This document shows, in pieces, positions 1-12,169 of a DNA stretch of 64,000 nucleotides. The stretch is taken from assembly GCA_039621445.1 (NCBI GenBank), contig CP154956.1:57577966-57641965 (forward strand). Reading direction: 5' to 3'. The translations under genes were made by a program, and so were the position numbers. The DNA is from Euglena gracilis. Taxonomy: Eukaryota; Euglenida; Euglenophyceae; Euglenales. The notes below the pieces were generated by a model. It saw only the letters and a program-made list of their open reading frames with translations. It ran no database searches and was not told the origin of the DNA. Numbering within the stretch: position 1 is the stretch's first letter; every line of letters begins with the position of its first letter.

Positions 1-2
1 CG

Positions 3-110
3 CAGCTCCTCCTCTCCCTCCGGGATCACTTTGGTCGCGTCTTCCACCCCTGGACCCTTCCGGCGACCAAGCCTGTCACGTTGGACCACTGCCGGAGCTT
101 GCTGCTCAAA
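3..110 (+). CDS. Possible internal exon of an unidentified host gene (partial)
   Basis: From base 3 a frame of 36 codons reads as ordinary helical protein, with segments such as SLRDHFGRVFHPW and LDHCRSLLLK. It ends before GTGTGT, a possible 5' splice site at 111. If that site is used, phase 0 is kept into the exon starting at 1440, which follows TTCCAG. The implied 1.3-kb intron holds only repeats and homopolymer runs. The upstream part of the gene lies outside the window. I recognise no family; the call rests on composition and matching splice phase. Confidence 0.4.
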
Positions 111-1439
111 GTGTGTTCCCCAATTGTACCATTTCTGCCCCTGAAGTCGCTGGACAACCGGAAACAAACGTTCCGGTTTGCGTGGCTCTTGTGTCATATG
201 TATTATGCCGACAATCACTTTTGCTCCAATTTGTCCCTTTGCCGCTTCCCAGTTTTGTGGTCTTTTGTTCCATATCAATGCTAATGTGTGTTTGGGGTTA
301 TCGCAAAAAATGTGCCCTCGATCGCAGACTCATTTGATCCAATCCTCTTGGTGTGACCCCACGACGTTGCTTAAAAATTGGCCCCACCCCTCGGGGGTCC
401 AGCCAGCCACCTTTTTCCAGCCACGGACCCCCCCCATCGACAAGTTTTATTTATATATGTGTATTTTCCATCCTTCCACAGGGCGGTTGGACGTTAACAG
501 ATTTTTTGGCTTGTGGAGGTTCAAAAATAATGGGCAAAAATGGACAGGAGTGGGTAGGAAAATGGTTGGCCAGTGCAATCTTTGGATCAAAATCGATTTT
601 TTTGCACAAATCGGCAGTTTTTTTTGCAGTTTTCTATTTCTTTGGTACCCAGTTCGACTTCGGGTCGCCTGGGAGGCGGGGGGTCAGCCAGCAGTTGTTT
701 TCCAGCCAGCCCAATTGTCCAGCCTTTGAGCTGGAACCTCTGGGGGGGGGGGGTCTCCACCCCCAGGACAACAGGGAGGGTGGATGGGCAGGTTTTTTGA
801 AAGCTGATGGGACCATCCACCCATCCCCCTCGGGGGGGGATGGGATTATGCTTTGTGGGTGTATGGTCAACATCATGGATTAACTGAGTGACCTTCGCGT
901 AGGGGGAAGGTGCCAGGGGTCAATCCTACTTTTCGAAAAGAATATTTAATAATTATTAGAATTGGCCAGGGTTCCCACCCAATTTCTGGGGTTTCAGGTA
1001 TTTGTGGGGTTGGTGGGTCGACCCCAGGGGAGGGCTTGTTGAGGGTTTCGGAAAAAGTGGATTGGTGGCCGTCCCCTCCCTCCCCTGGTGGTATTTGTTT
1101 GGGGGTGTGCTTAAACGGTCATATCTGCTGCAGCATTTCTGCATTTCTCCAGCCTGGTACGTCAACGTTGTGTTGTGTGTAAAAAAAAATGTTGTCCCAC
1201 CGAGCCTACTACCCCAAAGCGTAGGAAGAAGTCTTAAAGTGAGGTATTGGGCAAAACATAAATAAAAAATAAATTACCGAACGCTGTGAAAACAGTCAGC
1301 CAGTCAATGAAGAAATTGCCCATTGATCTCGCCTCTCAGCCATCAGCCATCGGCCCGTTTTGACATTTTCAAAAAAAAAAAGAACAGCTGGAACCCTCAT
1401 TTCTTGGAGTGGGGCTGGAGGATTCGCCTTCTATTCCAG

Positions 1440-1595
1440 GTGTGCCGGAAGGTGATGGTGCGGCTTCGGCCCACGTGCCCCGAAATGGAGTCCGCAGTGC
1501 GGCTGTTCCGCCAGCAGTTGACTGAATGTGTCCGGTCTGCTTCCGCCGCTGCGTTTATGGAGTTGCAGGCATTGATTCGTGAAACACCTGATTGA
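1440..1595 (+). CDS. Probable last exon of the same host gene
   Basis: After a 3' splice site (CTATTCCAG, ending 1439) a 51-codon frame runs to TGA at 1593. It contains an amphipathic helical stretch (ESAVRLFRQQLTECVRS) and ends LQALIRETPD. The balanced, GC-rich composition differs from the homopolymer-rich DNA on both sides, which is why I take it as a real exon. A link to the exon at 3-110 is inferred from phase only. Both the putative donor and the exon start read GTGTG, so the exact junction is ambiguous. No domain recognised. Confidence 0.45.
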   Translation: MCRKVMVRLRPTCPEMESAVRLFRQQLTECVRSASAAAFMELQALIRETPD

Positions 1596-1764
1596 CCCCA
1601 GCCCCCAGGGGGTTTTGAGAGTGGGTGGGTGGGTGGCTGCTGGACCCCCCACCCTGGGGCTGGTGGGGTTGCGCCATAGGTCAGTCTGGTCGGGCCGGGG
1701 ATTTTGTCAAAGGTTTTCGGCTCAATGTTCGGTGGGTGGGGTTGCGGGGGGGGGGGGTCGTGCA

Positions 1765-2122
1765 TGGGCGCCCCCGGGTGTTATTTTTTCGCCCGAAGTC
1801 CCGGGGGGGGGGTATTATTTGTTCGGGGTAATAGCACCCAAAATTTTTCGAATTTTTTCGAAGTCCCGTAGGAGCCAAAATAGCACCCAAAACTCCCTGA
1901 GGGGTCATTTTTTGTATTTATGAAATTTACCATTATTTGGAGGTCAGATGATCCAGAAAAATCGATTTTTTTCGTAATTTGTTGTCGATTTCTACTTATG
2001 TTTTCAGGTGAAAATCCGGGTCTTCTGCCCGAGACCGGGGGGGGGGGATAAACCTGGTCGCCGAAGTCGGACCCCAAGGGGGGGGGTATTATTTGGGCAG
2101 GGTATTATTTGGGGAGGGTTTA
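1765..2122 (+). repeat. TIR/G-run repeat family, copy 1 (left end not found)
   Basis: A non-coding repeat built of G-runs followed by TATTATTTGGGG. Its right end reads TTTGGGGAGGGTTTA (to 2122). The interior (about 1930-2090), with CAGATGATCCAGAAAAATCG and TCGCCGAAGTCGG, matches in reverse the copy at 59423-59904. The left end is diverged or lost, so this copy looks truncated. No ORF of interest. Confidence 0.6.
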
Positions 2123-2296
2123 ACATCTTTTGCTGAACATACGCAGTTAGTTTGAGTTTAGGCCAAAATTTCGGCCTAATTTTGGTAGTTCCCAAAAACT
2201 CCTTTTGAGGGACCATTCTTTTCTGTTTTTGACCACTTCCAATTGAAATGACCCAAGAGAACGAGAGTTTCACCGGAACCATGTGTGTGTTGAGCA

Positions 2297-2475
2297 TACC
2301 ACTCCCCCGCTTATTTGAGCACACACACGGGCCAAAGTACCCCCAAATGCTCAAATGAAGGGAAGGTGAATAGGGGGGGATTTGGCTGTGAGAGATGACA
2401 AAAATTTTTTAAAAATTTGCTGTAGACCCAAATGCTCAAATAAGGGGGGGGTCAAATTTGGGGGGGAGAGTGGTA
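2297..2475. repeat. Short element with inverted ends
   Basis: The left arm, TACCACTCCCCCGCTTATTT followed by GAGCA (2298-2323), is answered about 110 bp later by TGCTCAAATAAGGGGG and then GAGAGTGGTA (2431-2473). It is a hairpin-forming unit of about 180 bp with no coding potential, resembling a small MITE or foldback unit and related in style to the TATTATTTGGGG family. No clear target-site duplication seen. Confidence 0.5.
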
Positions 2476-2489
2476 CCATCATGATTCAC

Positions 2490-2740
2490 ACCCAAAACGG
2501 AGCCATACAAATCACGTTGATCACAATTGAGGTTTGACCACCAACATCGGAGGCATCACTCAAGACCAAGAATTTCTCTTTGGTCCTTCGGAACACCCAG
2601 GTTACGAACGTCTGCAACTTTCTTCTTGAGAGACTCGAAAGCTTGGTGTGCTTCAGTCCGTTGGAACAGAACACCCTTTGCGTGTCAAATCTGTTCAGGA
2701 TTGCAGAGGAAAGTTAAATCCCTTGGGAAGGTTGCCGATA
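2490..2740 (-). pseudogene. Ty3/gypsy RT-RNase H junction fragment
   Basis: On the minus strand, two adjacent frames together resemble the end of reverse transcriptase and start of RNase H in Ty3/gypsy elements: a stretch like KGVLFQRTEAHQAFESLKKK (F.wt.e...AF..LK pattern) is followed in another frame by VLSDASDVGG, the expected RNase H start with its DAS motif. The frame change shows decay. No integrase, gag or LTR is found nearby, so this is an isolated scrap. Assignment rests on motif order only. Confidence 0.55.
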
Positions 2741-2759
2741 GAAATTGAGAGCTCCCAGA

Positions 2760-5060
2760 GACTTATGATCATTTATTTGCACTTTTGCCGACTATTGTGA
2801 ATCCAAAAAAGAATGTTCCCCTTCAGAATGCCAAAGATCTCGCTTCCCGAGCCCCAAGGATGCAAATTTCAACGATGTTTGGTTTCTTGGAGGAGTGAGG
2901 CAAGATCCCCATTTTCCGTCTGAGTGTTTCGATTAGGAGCTAGAGGATTTTGATGGAAACGTCCTAATCTGTTTGTCTTCACTCTACACCATTCTCTCAT
3001 ATTCTGCTGTGGACCTTATATCGAGACAAAATGTCTCAAAGAAAGGAGGAAGCCGAAAAGGAAGTAAGTAAGTTTCCCACTAAGCAAAGTCGTCTTGTCG
3101 CAACCCTGTTTCCCGAGTTGCGAGGGGGAGATTTCAACCCTTTGCAAATCTCGCATATCTCAGTGCACAAACACCCCGCAAAGACGTCATTGAACCGATT
3201 TCCAATTGTCCTCTAATGGACAGAGCATTGGCTTCCGATGCTCTTGTCTCGGCATCTCTTCGATGTTGAAGACCGCACTCAGCCATACTCCGCACATTCT
3301 TAAGCTATCTTTGCGACTGACATTCTGTACAATCTCTCACCTTCTGTCACAGCTTATGATTAAGAGAATGTAATTTTTGAGGTGGTGCGGCTTAAATTTC
3401 AAAAAAGGGGGGGTATTGCAGTACAGTGGGGGTCGGGCCGACCTGGTCTGCCCGACCTTCAGAGGTTGATAAGCCATGGCCAATGGTCAGCCCAACCATG
3501 GTCCGCCCAACCTCCAGAAGTTGAATGACCAATTTTCCGCACGGAGCCAGGGTTAGGGTTAGGGATACGGTTATGGTCTGGGTCGGGGATGGGGTTTGGG
3601 GACAAGGTTGGGCCATTCTTCCCTTGCGCACAAAGATTTTGTTATTTTGGGCGGGGGCCTGTTGGGTAGGAAATGAAAACCGTGGAGTATCGTATCGCCG
3701 TGACCCCGGACCTGTTCCCGGAGTTTTTTTTCAGTCATGAGTGACTGGATCCCGAGTTTCCGAATCACCTCCGTCCACAGCTAGAGGCTCGTTTGAAACG
3801 AAGTGAAAATAAAAACTGGTGGCAAGCTTCACTCTTCTCAAAAGAGATAAGAGCTCAGTGACCCACCCATCGAAACGACCCCTCTAAAACGACCAGGCTT
3901 TGTGTACTCTTTACGTGTGAGATGGTGCCATGTTGCAGCAGATGTTTGCGGCAGTTGGCGGCCCCGTCAGCCTGGCCCGATCTGGCCTGGCATTTCAGCT
4001 GGGCTGTTTTGACAAATGGCAAGGTGTTTTCAAACAACCTGGCACAAAAATAGAATTTCAACAAAAAAACAGGTTTTCAACACGGCCTTTTGTTTGTTTT
4101 TTTTTGATGTTTTAAATATGTATTTTTTGTCGATCAAACAAAACAAAACAAAAAGCAACAACACTGGGTACTCCAAAGCAGCATTGTCTTCACAGAAAAC
4201 AACTATGCTGTCCAGAGTCCGGAAGGAGTGTTGTTTTGCTTCGGGACCGCCGGGCCGGGCCGGCGCGGGCTGCGGTATGGCGCTCTTTACGTGTGTGACG
4301 GTGCAATGCTGCAGCAGATATTTGGGGCATGTGCAGCCAGGGTGGCCTGGCCCAACCCGGTGGCGGCGCAGCCCGGAACGGCCCGGCAGCCCGGCACCTG
4401 GCACGCCCGCCGGCCCAGAATTTTTTTTTGACACAAAAATGACCCAAAAGCGGGGGGGGGTGAAAATCACTCATTTTCGGCTCGAACCCCGTTTTTCCGG
4501 GTCCGGGAGGCCAAAAAACATTGTTTGGGGCATATTTTTTTTTCTTCGATTTTATCACCTTTTTTTGACCTGGAAATGACTATATTTTGACTATATTTTG
4601 GGCTGAAAATGGGGGTTTGGGGTGGGGGTCGAAAAACACTGATTTTTGGCCCGAGAGCAGTTTTTCCAAGCCTGGGAGGCCAAAAAAACATGTTAAATCC
4701 CGGATAAGCTCGAGATATGGCCAATTTACGGCCCAAAACAGACAGCTTCCGACTCTGCCGTTTTCGTTTATATGGGTTAAAAAAAATCGAAAAAATCGAA
4801 AAAAAATTGCCAAAAACCATGGGCAATGGAAAAAATTGCCAAAAACCATGGACAAAAGTTTTTGTCTTCCTGGGCCCAGAAAAACTGTTTTTGAGCTGAA
4901 AATGAGCGTATTTTGACCCCCGGCCCCCCCGCTTTTGGCCCAAAACCCATTCATTTTGGCCGGCCGGCCCGGAGCAGGGCCGGGCCAGGCTGACGGCCGG
5001 GCTGGGCTGGGCCGCCGGGCCGGCGGCCGGCCATTTTCAATTGGAAAATGGGCCCCAAGC
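2760..5060. repeat. Non-coding repeat-rich stretch
   Basis: No supported gene. It contains the telomere-like run AGGGTTAGGGTTAGGG followed by ATACGG (about 3546-3567), two diverged direct repeats around TGCTGCAGCAGAT / TTGCAGCAGATGTTTG (3909-3990 and 4289-4372), and several diverged units with CTGGGAGGCCAAAAAAACAT (4470-4700). A short tandem copy of TTGCCAAAAACCATGG lies at 4807-4850. The 61-codon frame at 3031-3216 has no recognisable features. Confidence 0.5.
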
Positions 5061-5854
5061 GGATGACGGGCTATGACGATCCCGGAGGTCGGACTGACCT
5101 CCAATCAACCGCACCCCCCCCTTTGAAATTATTTGAGATGCGGATAGGGATACAGTTAGGGTTGGGATTAAGGATGGGGACACGCTTAGGGAGATCAGCG
5201 GTAATTTTTGGGATTTTGGACCAGGTTTTTCATAGTGCTGAGCCCTTAATGGGACATGCATGTGATGTAATGCCGAAAAAACTAGCGTTGCAAAGTTCGC
5301 ATAATTTACCATTGACAAATTGCATTGTTTCAATTTACGGTGACTTTCAGTAATTCACGATAATTTCTGAAATGCCAATGCTAACCCCCCATACACCCCA
5401 TACCCGTTTTATAAGATTTTTTCAACTTTTTTGACCCATTTTGGAGCCAAACTCCATGGGTTGGGGGGGTAACGTACTTTTTTTTGTTGTTTTTTGGGCG
5501 ATTTGGGATTCTCCAAACCACAAAAATGAGAATATCGGGTTACAAAATGATCATATTCGTTTTATCGACTTTTATCAAAGATACCGGGGTGTCAAATTAT
5601 CCAAATTTCCTCAGGACCCCCCTAAAACCAATACCAATATCCATCGTTGGCCACTGTATCGCATTATCCCCCCCTTTCAAAAGACTTTTAACCATAGGTT
5701 GGCCCGACCTGGTTGGCCCCATCCCGTTGCTCCTGCCAACCATGATTGGAGGTCGGGTCGACCACATGGTTTTCGACCTCAATGGTTTTTCAGAAGCATC
5801 CAAAGGGCGCCAACCATCTGACAAGATTCATTATGTATGGTGCGCGTTTCAGCC

Positions 5855-6220
<366 letters not shown>

Positions 6221-6383
6221 ATTGGCCACGGAACTCACCTGATTTGAACGTCTTTCACCATTTTTTTTTTTAATATGGAACACTTTTTGACGTTTTCAGG
6301 GACATTTGGATGTGTTTTCGTGCATTTTGAAGTTGTCTAGGAAGCATAAGACAAGTTTTGGTTTGTTGTTTGCTGCAAGCCAA

Positions 6384-6665
6384 GGCCAGGGTTTTTTTTA
6401 AAACCCGAGGGGAGAGAGGGAAGGGGTCGGCACCAACCCACCCACCCCCTGGGGTGGGGCCCCCGGGGGGGTCCCGGAGGACCCACCACTTTCACCCGAA
6501 AATGGCCAAAAATGCTAAAAATAGGACTTTTTTCAAAATTTTCTGTGTCTTCGGGTAAAAATATACCCACCAGCCCCAACCCCCCTCCCCGGGTGGGAGG
6601 GGGTACAAGGGACCCACCCCCCCCTCTTGGGGAGGCGGTCCAAGACTAAAAAAAAAACCCATGGC
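6384..6665 (-). repeat. Dispersed repeat, inverted partner of 10497-10740
   Basis: Read on the minus strand this region has the same order of blocks as the plus strand at 10497-10740: a T-run, AGTCTTGGACC, a C-run/G-run hairpin, GGGTGGGTCCCTTG, a second C/G hairpin, GGGCTGGTGGGTATAT, then GAAAATTTTGAAAAA and ATTTTTAGCATT. Copies are diverged but collinear. Non-coding; the self-complementary C/G blocks should fold. Confidence 0.6.
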
Positions 6666-7140
6666 CAAGGCCAAGTCTTCAAAAGTCTTATGAACTTAGG
6701 CGGCCCGGTGGGGGTGGATGTTTTTTTTAAAAAAAAGTTTAAAAAAATTTAAAAAAAATGTCATTGTGGTCCATCTTGTCTTTTTTCCCATTTTTGGACC
6801 ATCTCTGTAGCAAAAATTGTGTCTTAAGATGCAGTTTTTTTTAAGTCCGCGTATAGGAGGTGGAGCGACTCGGGACGGAGGGACTGCAGATGAAAACCAC
6901 AACTGTTCATTGTGCTCAATCACCATGTTGCACACGTAGAGTTGGCGAACAGCCTATTTTTCCAAAGCCAACGGGAGATTTAGGCAGGCTTTGTGTTAGC
7001 AAAATGGCCAAAAGGGATGGTCAAGGTTCAAAATCCGGCCAGATTCAACCTGAAATGACATGAATGGCCTAGCATTTCCTAAATTGATCAAAAAATATTT
7101 GAAAATCTCCCAAAAATGGTTGACAATCTGAGTCATGGCC

Positions 7141-7258
7141 AGTTTCCCCCCCCCAGGACCCCCCCAGGACCCCACCCCCCCAGGACCCCCCAGGACCCCC
7201 CCCCAGGACCCCCCCAGGACCCCCCCAGGACCCCCCCAGGACCCCCCAAGACCCACTG
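7141..7258. repeat. CAGGACCCCCC minisatellite
   Basis: Around ten tandem units of roughly 11-13 bp (CAGGACCCCCC with variable C-run). The same unit in opposite orientation occurs at 8504-8560. Both arrays are preceded on the plus strand by ATGGCCAGTTTCCCCCCCCC (7135 and 8478), so they belong to related repeats. Proline- and glycine-rich frames across the arrays are repeat translations. Confidence 0.85.
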
Positions 7259-7329
7259 GGGGGCGGTACCCACATGACCCACTGACCGTGGAGTTCCGGG
7301 CGCCTTCGGCGCCCGCTACCGGGGGGGCA

Positions 7330-7800
7330 ACCAACAGCACCAAAAATCACTACAACTTTGGACTCTGATTGCGATTGCGAGCGTATCTCTGGCTGCGTGC
7401 AACGTTGAGGTACCAAATTACCCCAAGATCGAAAGCTCTTTTCAACAGACGGCCAGCGGTGGTCATTGGATTTTTCCACTCTGCACGGTACTCTTTCAAA
7501 ACATCACCAATTTTCACAAAATTGGATATCACCCCAGTGGTCCCCAAATGGCAAATTGCATTCTACTATATAATTAAAACGGTCATATCAGGACCTCAAC
7601 AACCAATTTGGGCCATTTTTGGGCACTTTTGATGAAATTTTTATTGATGACAGAATTTTTATTGATGGCGTTAGGGCCACCGGGTTTTGGATAGAACTGG
7701 CATTCCCCACCCCTTTCTCACGGACAGAACCGGTGCTCCTAAAATCTGTGGTGGGGAAAGCCGGTCGTGAACCTGGCGTCTCAAACGCTGGTTTTAAAAA
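7330..7800 (+). repeat. Dispersed repeat family R1, copy 1
   Basis: One of three related copies. A core with AACGTTGAGGTACCAAATTA and GATCGAAAGCTCTTTTCA (7400-7445) matches in reverse 16860-16915 and, more weakly, 8740-8800. Downstream, CAACCAATTTGGGCCAT and TATTGATG blocks also match 16660-16730. The copy ends in a zone with CCGGTT/AACCTGGCGT motifs seen at the ends of other copies. No domain recognised in its short frames; probably a non-autonomous element. Confidence 0.55.
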
Positions 7801-8478
7801 GAACACATTGTGAAAACTAAAAAAAAAAGTGCCAAAAAACAAGTTGCCAACTATGAGTCCCCCCCCCCGAGCTGTTTCCATACCATCCCAAAATGGTTCA
7901 AAATGGGTATTGAAGCGGAAATGCCATTGCTACAAAAGCCGATTGGCCTTATAACTTGTCCCACTTCATTCCAACCTCTCACAAATGAGTTGCATTGGTT
8001 TGTTTCAAGCCCTTTTGAGCTGTTTTTTTTTTGAATGCAATCCGTTGTTAATGGACAATCAAACTCCATAACCAACATGTGGTGTTGGAAAAGTCAAAAA
8101 AAAAGGTTCTTATACTTTTCAGTACCAAATCCTGGTTTTGGAGTTTGCAAATTGCATGGTTGTAAAAAACCTTGAACATTACAAATGCATTGCTGAAATA
8201 GTGCATTCGGTGCAATCTGTTACACTCAATGCTGGAATCTGGCAAAAAAAACACACTGCGTGTGGGCACCTTGCATCAAAACCACCAAAAAAAAATGAAA
8301 ATAAACTTGCAATTCCTTCCATTTGAGCCATTTTTGGCTGGTTTTCCACCATTTCGGGCAACAATTTTTGCAACAATTTTGGGCATTTTTTTTGGAATTT
8401 TGGGGGCAGTTCATGGGATTTTTTGAATTTGATGCATTCGGGCTTCATTTTGGAAGTTTTTGGCAGATTGTCCACTTA

Positions 8479-9036
8479 TGGCCAGTTTCCCCCCCCCCCA
8501 GAACCCTGTCCTGGGGGGTCCTGGGGGGGTCCTGGGGGGGGTCCTGGGGGGGTGCCGCAACTTTTTGGCAAAATTTTTGCAGCACAAGATGAGGTTATTT
8601 TGAACCATACAGAAACGAGTTTTCTCTTCAAACCGATGACCTGAGGGGTCCAGGGGGGGTAAAAGCATTGTGAAATTAGGATTTCCCAGCGACAGGAAAC
8701 AAGAGTATTGTGCAGGGCTGAATTTGGTGATGATCACTGGTCGTCTGATGAAAAGAGCTTTTGATTGAGGGGTGAGTTTGTACCTGAGCAATTGACACAT
8801 CCAGAGATGCGCTCGCGATCGTCGGAATTTGGCGATATCCAAAGTAGTGTAACATTGCAGATTAGTGGTCGGAGATTGGTCCCGGCAGTGTCCTTTCACC
8901 GAAGGTTGGGGACGCCGGTTCTGTCCTGAACCCGGCGTCTCTAAAACGACGCTTTAAACAAGGGGGCGGGAACGCCGGTTCTGTCCTGAACCCGGCGTTC
9001 CGGACGCCGGGTTCACGGCAGAACCGGCGTCCCCCC
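8479..9036 (-). repeat. R1 copy 3 with CCGGCGT palindromes
   Basis: A minus-strand partial R1 copy (8600-8880) joined to a minisatellite (8504-8560) on one side and three palindromic modules on the other (8907-9036). Each module has the form GACGCCGGTTCTGTCCTGAA followed by CCCGGCGTC, with arms pairing ACGCCGG to CCGGCGT. Similar modules lie at 7690-7790, 12215-12265, 12790-12825 and 16590-16640. No coding capacity supported. Confidence 0.55.
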
Positions 9037-9039
9037 CCT

Positions 9040-10120
9040 TTCTGATAAAAAAAAATGTTCACAAGGTTTTGCAAGGAACATTTTTGATCATTTTCGGCAA
9101 CTTCTGGGTCATTTCTGCCAAAATCTTTCTTCCACAAAAAAAAATGAAATTTTTCAAGGCATTGCTTTTTTCGATTTTTTTTTTGGATAATTTGACCATT
9201 TTTGGCAGTTTTTGAACTTAATAGGATTCGAAGTATGGTTTGGGTGTTTCAAACCGAGTTTTTTCAATTACACCTAACATCCACAATTTCCGGGATGTTT
9301 TGCCACATTTTTTGGCACTTTTTCCAAAGAATTTGTGCCCACTACACCAGGGTGGGTGCTTTTCATCTTTTTGAAAAATTGGAAAAAAATGTTTTCTTAA
9401 AAAAACAAAAAGGTTTTTCAAAAAAACGCCCAAAAAAGAAAAATGTTTTTGGAAATTGGTAAAATTTGTTAATTATTGCATTTTATTTTATTGGCTTTAG
9501 CCTTCTTCCGTAGGTCTTGCCCAAATGCAAAAAAGAATTCTTCCAAAAGGAGATTGCCACAAACAGGTTCAAATTTCTCAAATTCTAAGAAAAAAGAAGC
9601 TTCTTCCAAACCAAGGCACGCAACAATTGTGGTCTAAGCCTTCAAGTTCTCATCGACCTGCACATTTTTTGGATATATTATGCCCCCTCCCCCCGAGCTA
9701 TTCGCATACCCGGGACCTTTTATGGCCCATGAGAACAGTGTGAGAGGGGGGGGGACAGCTTGGGGGGACCTAGACCCCAATATTTGGCATTTTTTAAAAA
9801 CAAACAAAACAACACTTTTTTTTGAAAGAGCCAAAAAATATCAAAAAAGAAACCAAACAGGAAATTTTCACTTAACACTCACAATATTGGGGCTTCCCAA
9901 CAAAATTTTTGACCACATTTGCCATAATTTTGGGCTCTTTTGCCAAAACGCCTAGGACTTTTCGCCAAATTTTTTGAGATTGTTGTCAAATATCTGAGAT
10001 TCTGTTGCAGAGAGTTTGATATTTGGCAGCAAAAAATTTTGGGCCGTTTTGCAAAAGCTCTCTAAATCCAACAAATCACTGGATGTGCAATCTCTGAACA
10101 AATCGGCGCAACCCACAGCT
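9040..10120. other. AT-rich stretch without identified features
   Basis: Low-complexity DNA rich in A- and T-runs with scattered C- or G-runs. Short frames exist on both strands, but none has a recognisable motif, splice context or repeat partner. Nothing supported here. Confidence 0.5.
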
Positions 10121-10496
10121 CTTAAGAGCAACACAGCTGATGAAATGACGTCATAGTGGCCCCAAAGTGGCCAAAATTTTTGCCAAATTTTGGTTTACCC
10201 TCCTCAAAATGGCCATTTGTCTTCGACGCCAAAGAGGCCAAAATTTGACCCCCCGGAGTGTCCGCTCCCCCAGAGTGGCCATTTTGGGGTCTCATGGTGC
10301 CTGAAGGGTGGCCACTTTGGGGGGGGGTGAGGGGTGAGGTAGTGCCAACATTGGGGGGGGGGGACTTTTTTTGTTTGGCAATTTTTATAATTCCCGAAAC
10401 ACTCGTTTCTTGGAGGTTTTCTGAGCCCTTGTTGCAGCATTGCCGAAATTGGCCGCCTTGTCCCGGAGGCCGATGATCCAATTGGGCGGGGGGAAA

Positions 10497-10740
10497 TGGG
10501 GGGGGCAGGGTTTTTTTTTTCCAGTCTTGGACCCCCTCCCCCGGGGGGGGGAGGGTGGGTGGGTCCCTTGGACCTCCTCCCCCTGGGGGGGGGTAGGGCT
10601 GGTGGGTATATCTTTTTCGGCGCCGAAGGTGCCGAAAATTTTGAAAAAGTGGTATTTTTAGCATTCTTGGCGGGGAACATGTTTTTCTTTGGCTGGTTTG
10701 TTGCCAAAGATGGGCATTTTAGGCAAGTGGGTACAAAAAA
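10497..10740 (+). repeat. Dispersed repeat, inverted partner of 6384-6665
   Basis: Collinear with the reverse complement of 6384-6665 (see there). It carries two self-complementary C-run/G-run blocks (10529-10556 and 10573-10596) and the ATTTTTAGCATTCTTGG block. The 3.8-kb spacing and inverted orientation suggest independent insertions. Non-coding. Confidence 0.6.
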
Positions 10741-11229
10741 ATTCCACTAGCTAGCTCTGCTAGTGGACCCCTCTGCCCCTGGGGACTCCGTCCTGAGTCC
10801 GTCTGAGTTTTTGCTTCAGAGAATGTCCTCTATTTTGTCCTCGGTCAGACGGCGATACCTCCCTCTTGGTCAACGGTCTGCGTGTTTCTACCCGGCGTAC
10901 CTGGCTTTTTTGTTGTTGTTTTTTCTTCAAAAAAAATGTCCAAGATTGTGGCAAAAAAGTACAAAAATATTTTCCAAAAGGTAGTTCGGGTCACCAGGTG
11001 GTCTCGGAGGGCGGGGGAGGGCGTGTTTTTGGCGGCCAAATTGGGAACCACCAAAGCTGAAATTTTGGGAATTTTGCCACAAATAAGGAATTCTTTCACA
11101 CTTGAAGTTAGGATTTTAACACAAATTAGGAATCACCAACCTCAATTTTGAAAATTTCGGCCTCAAAACTGGGAACCTTGATAAAATTTTGTCACATTTG
11201 GCTCACCGGCCAAAACTTTTCCCAAAAAA

Positions 11230-11600
11230 AGGTCGAACAGGGTCCAGGTCGGGTCACAGGCGGGCCACCGGAGTGCCACAGGGGGAACACCCCCGTGTCC
11301 ACCGTTTGGGGGGGGGGCAAATCCCTTGTGTTTCTTCGTTCGACAAAAAAAAATGGAACAGTGTAATTATAAACCCCCCGAAAAACCTGGCGGGGTGCCA
11401 GGTGATTGGAACCAATTTTTGGCCCTGCCCCCCCCCCCCGCCAGGTTATTTGGACCCTTTTTCCAGCGTTGTAAAGGAATTTCATCTTAAAAGGGGGGTG
11501 CCAAGTTACTTGAGCCACCTTTTTTTTTGCCCCTCCCCCCGCCAAGTTTTTCAGCCAGGAGCAAGGGCCCTCCAGGTTATTTGGGAGGGGGGTTACGTAT
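11230..11600. repeat. Clustered CCAGGTTATTTGG-type repeats
   Basis: GCCAGGTGATTGGAACC (11397), GCCAGGTTATTTGGACC (11441), GCCAAGTTACTTGAGCC (11499) and CCAGGTTATTTGGGAGG (11571) are spaced by C-runs and G-runs, in the same style as the TATTATTTGGGG family. Neighbouring 10740-11230 and 11600-12170 hold no supported gene. Confidence 0.4.
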
Positions 11601-12169
11601 TCACAAATTGCATACTTTTTTTTTACAGTTAAGGTAGTTTAGTAACGTAAAATCTGGTGCAGGGGCCCCGTCTTTTTCTGAAGTGGTGACCCCCCAATTT
11701 CCCCCCCCAGATTTGTTGCATATGGTTTGGGTCATTTTGGCCCAAAGCTCTCCTTTCCTGAAATCTGCAAAATGAAAACCCCTAATTCTCAAGTTCGGGA
11801 AGAATTGGCGTTTGTTTCACCAGATTCAGTGCAGAACCGGTGTTTGGAACCCCATTTTTAATAAATGTAGTTCCCCCCCTCTGACCCGAAAAAGTGAGAA
11901 GGCAGTGAACTGGGGGAAATGGCATTTGCATCAGCTGCTATTTCAGGGGAAGCTTCTGTTATTCTTCTTTCTTCAGATTTTGTACATGTTGTAATTTTCT
12001 TTTGATGGAGGACACATCAGGAAGGTGTTTTTTGTTGTTTTTTTTTTGCCAAAAGTTGAAGCACGTTTTCCCAAGTCCCCCATGTTTTATCTTTTGTTCA
12101 GAAATTTTTGTTTTGAAACTTTTGCCTCCATTTCTCATTCGCGTCGGTGACCCCTCCCTCTACGCCGGT

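Noticed and set aside
7069-7479. Minus-strand Gly/Trp-rich frames
   Set aside because: Produced by the CAGGACCCCCC minisatellite; no motif outside it.
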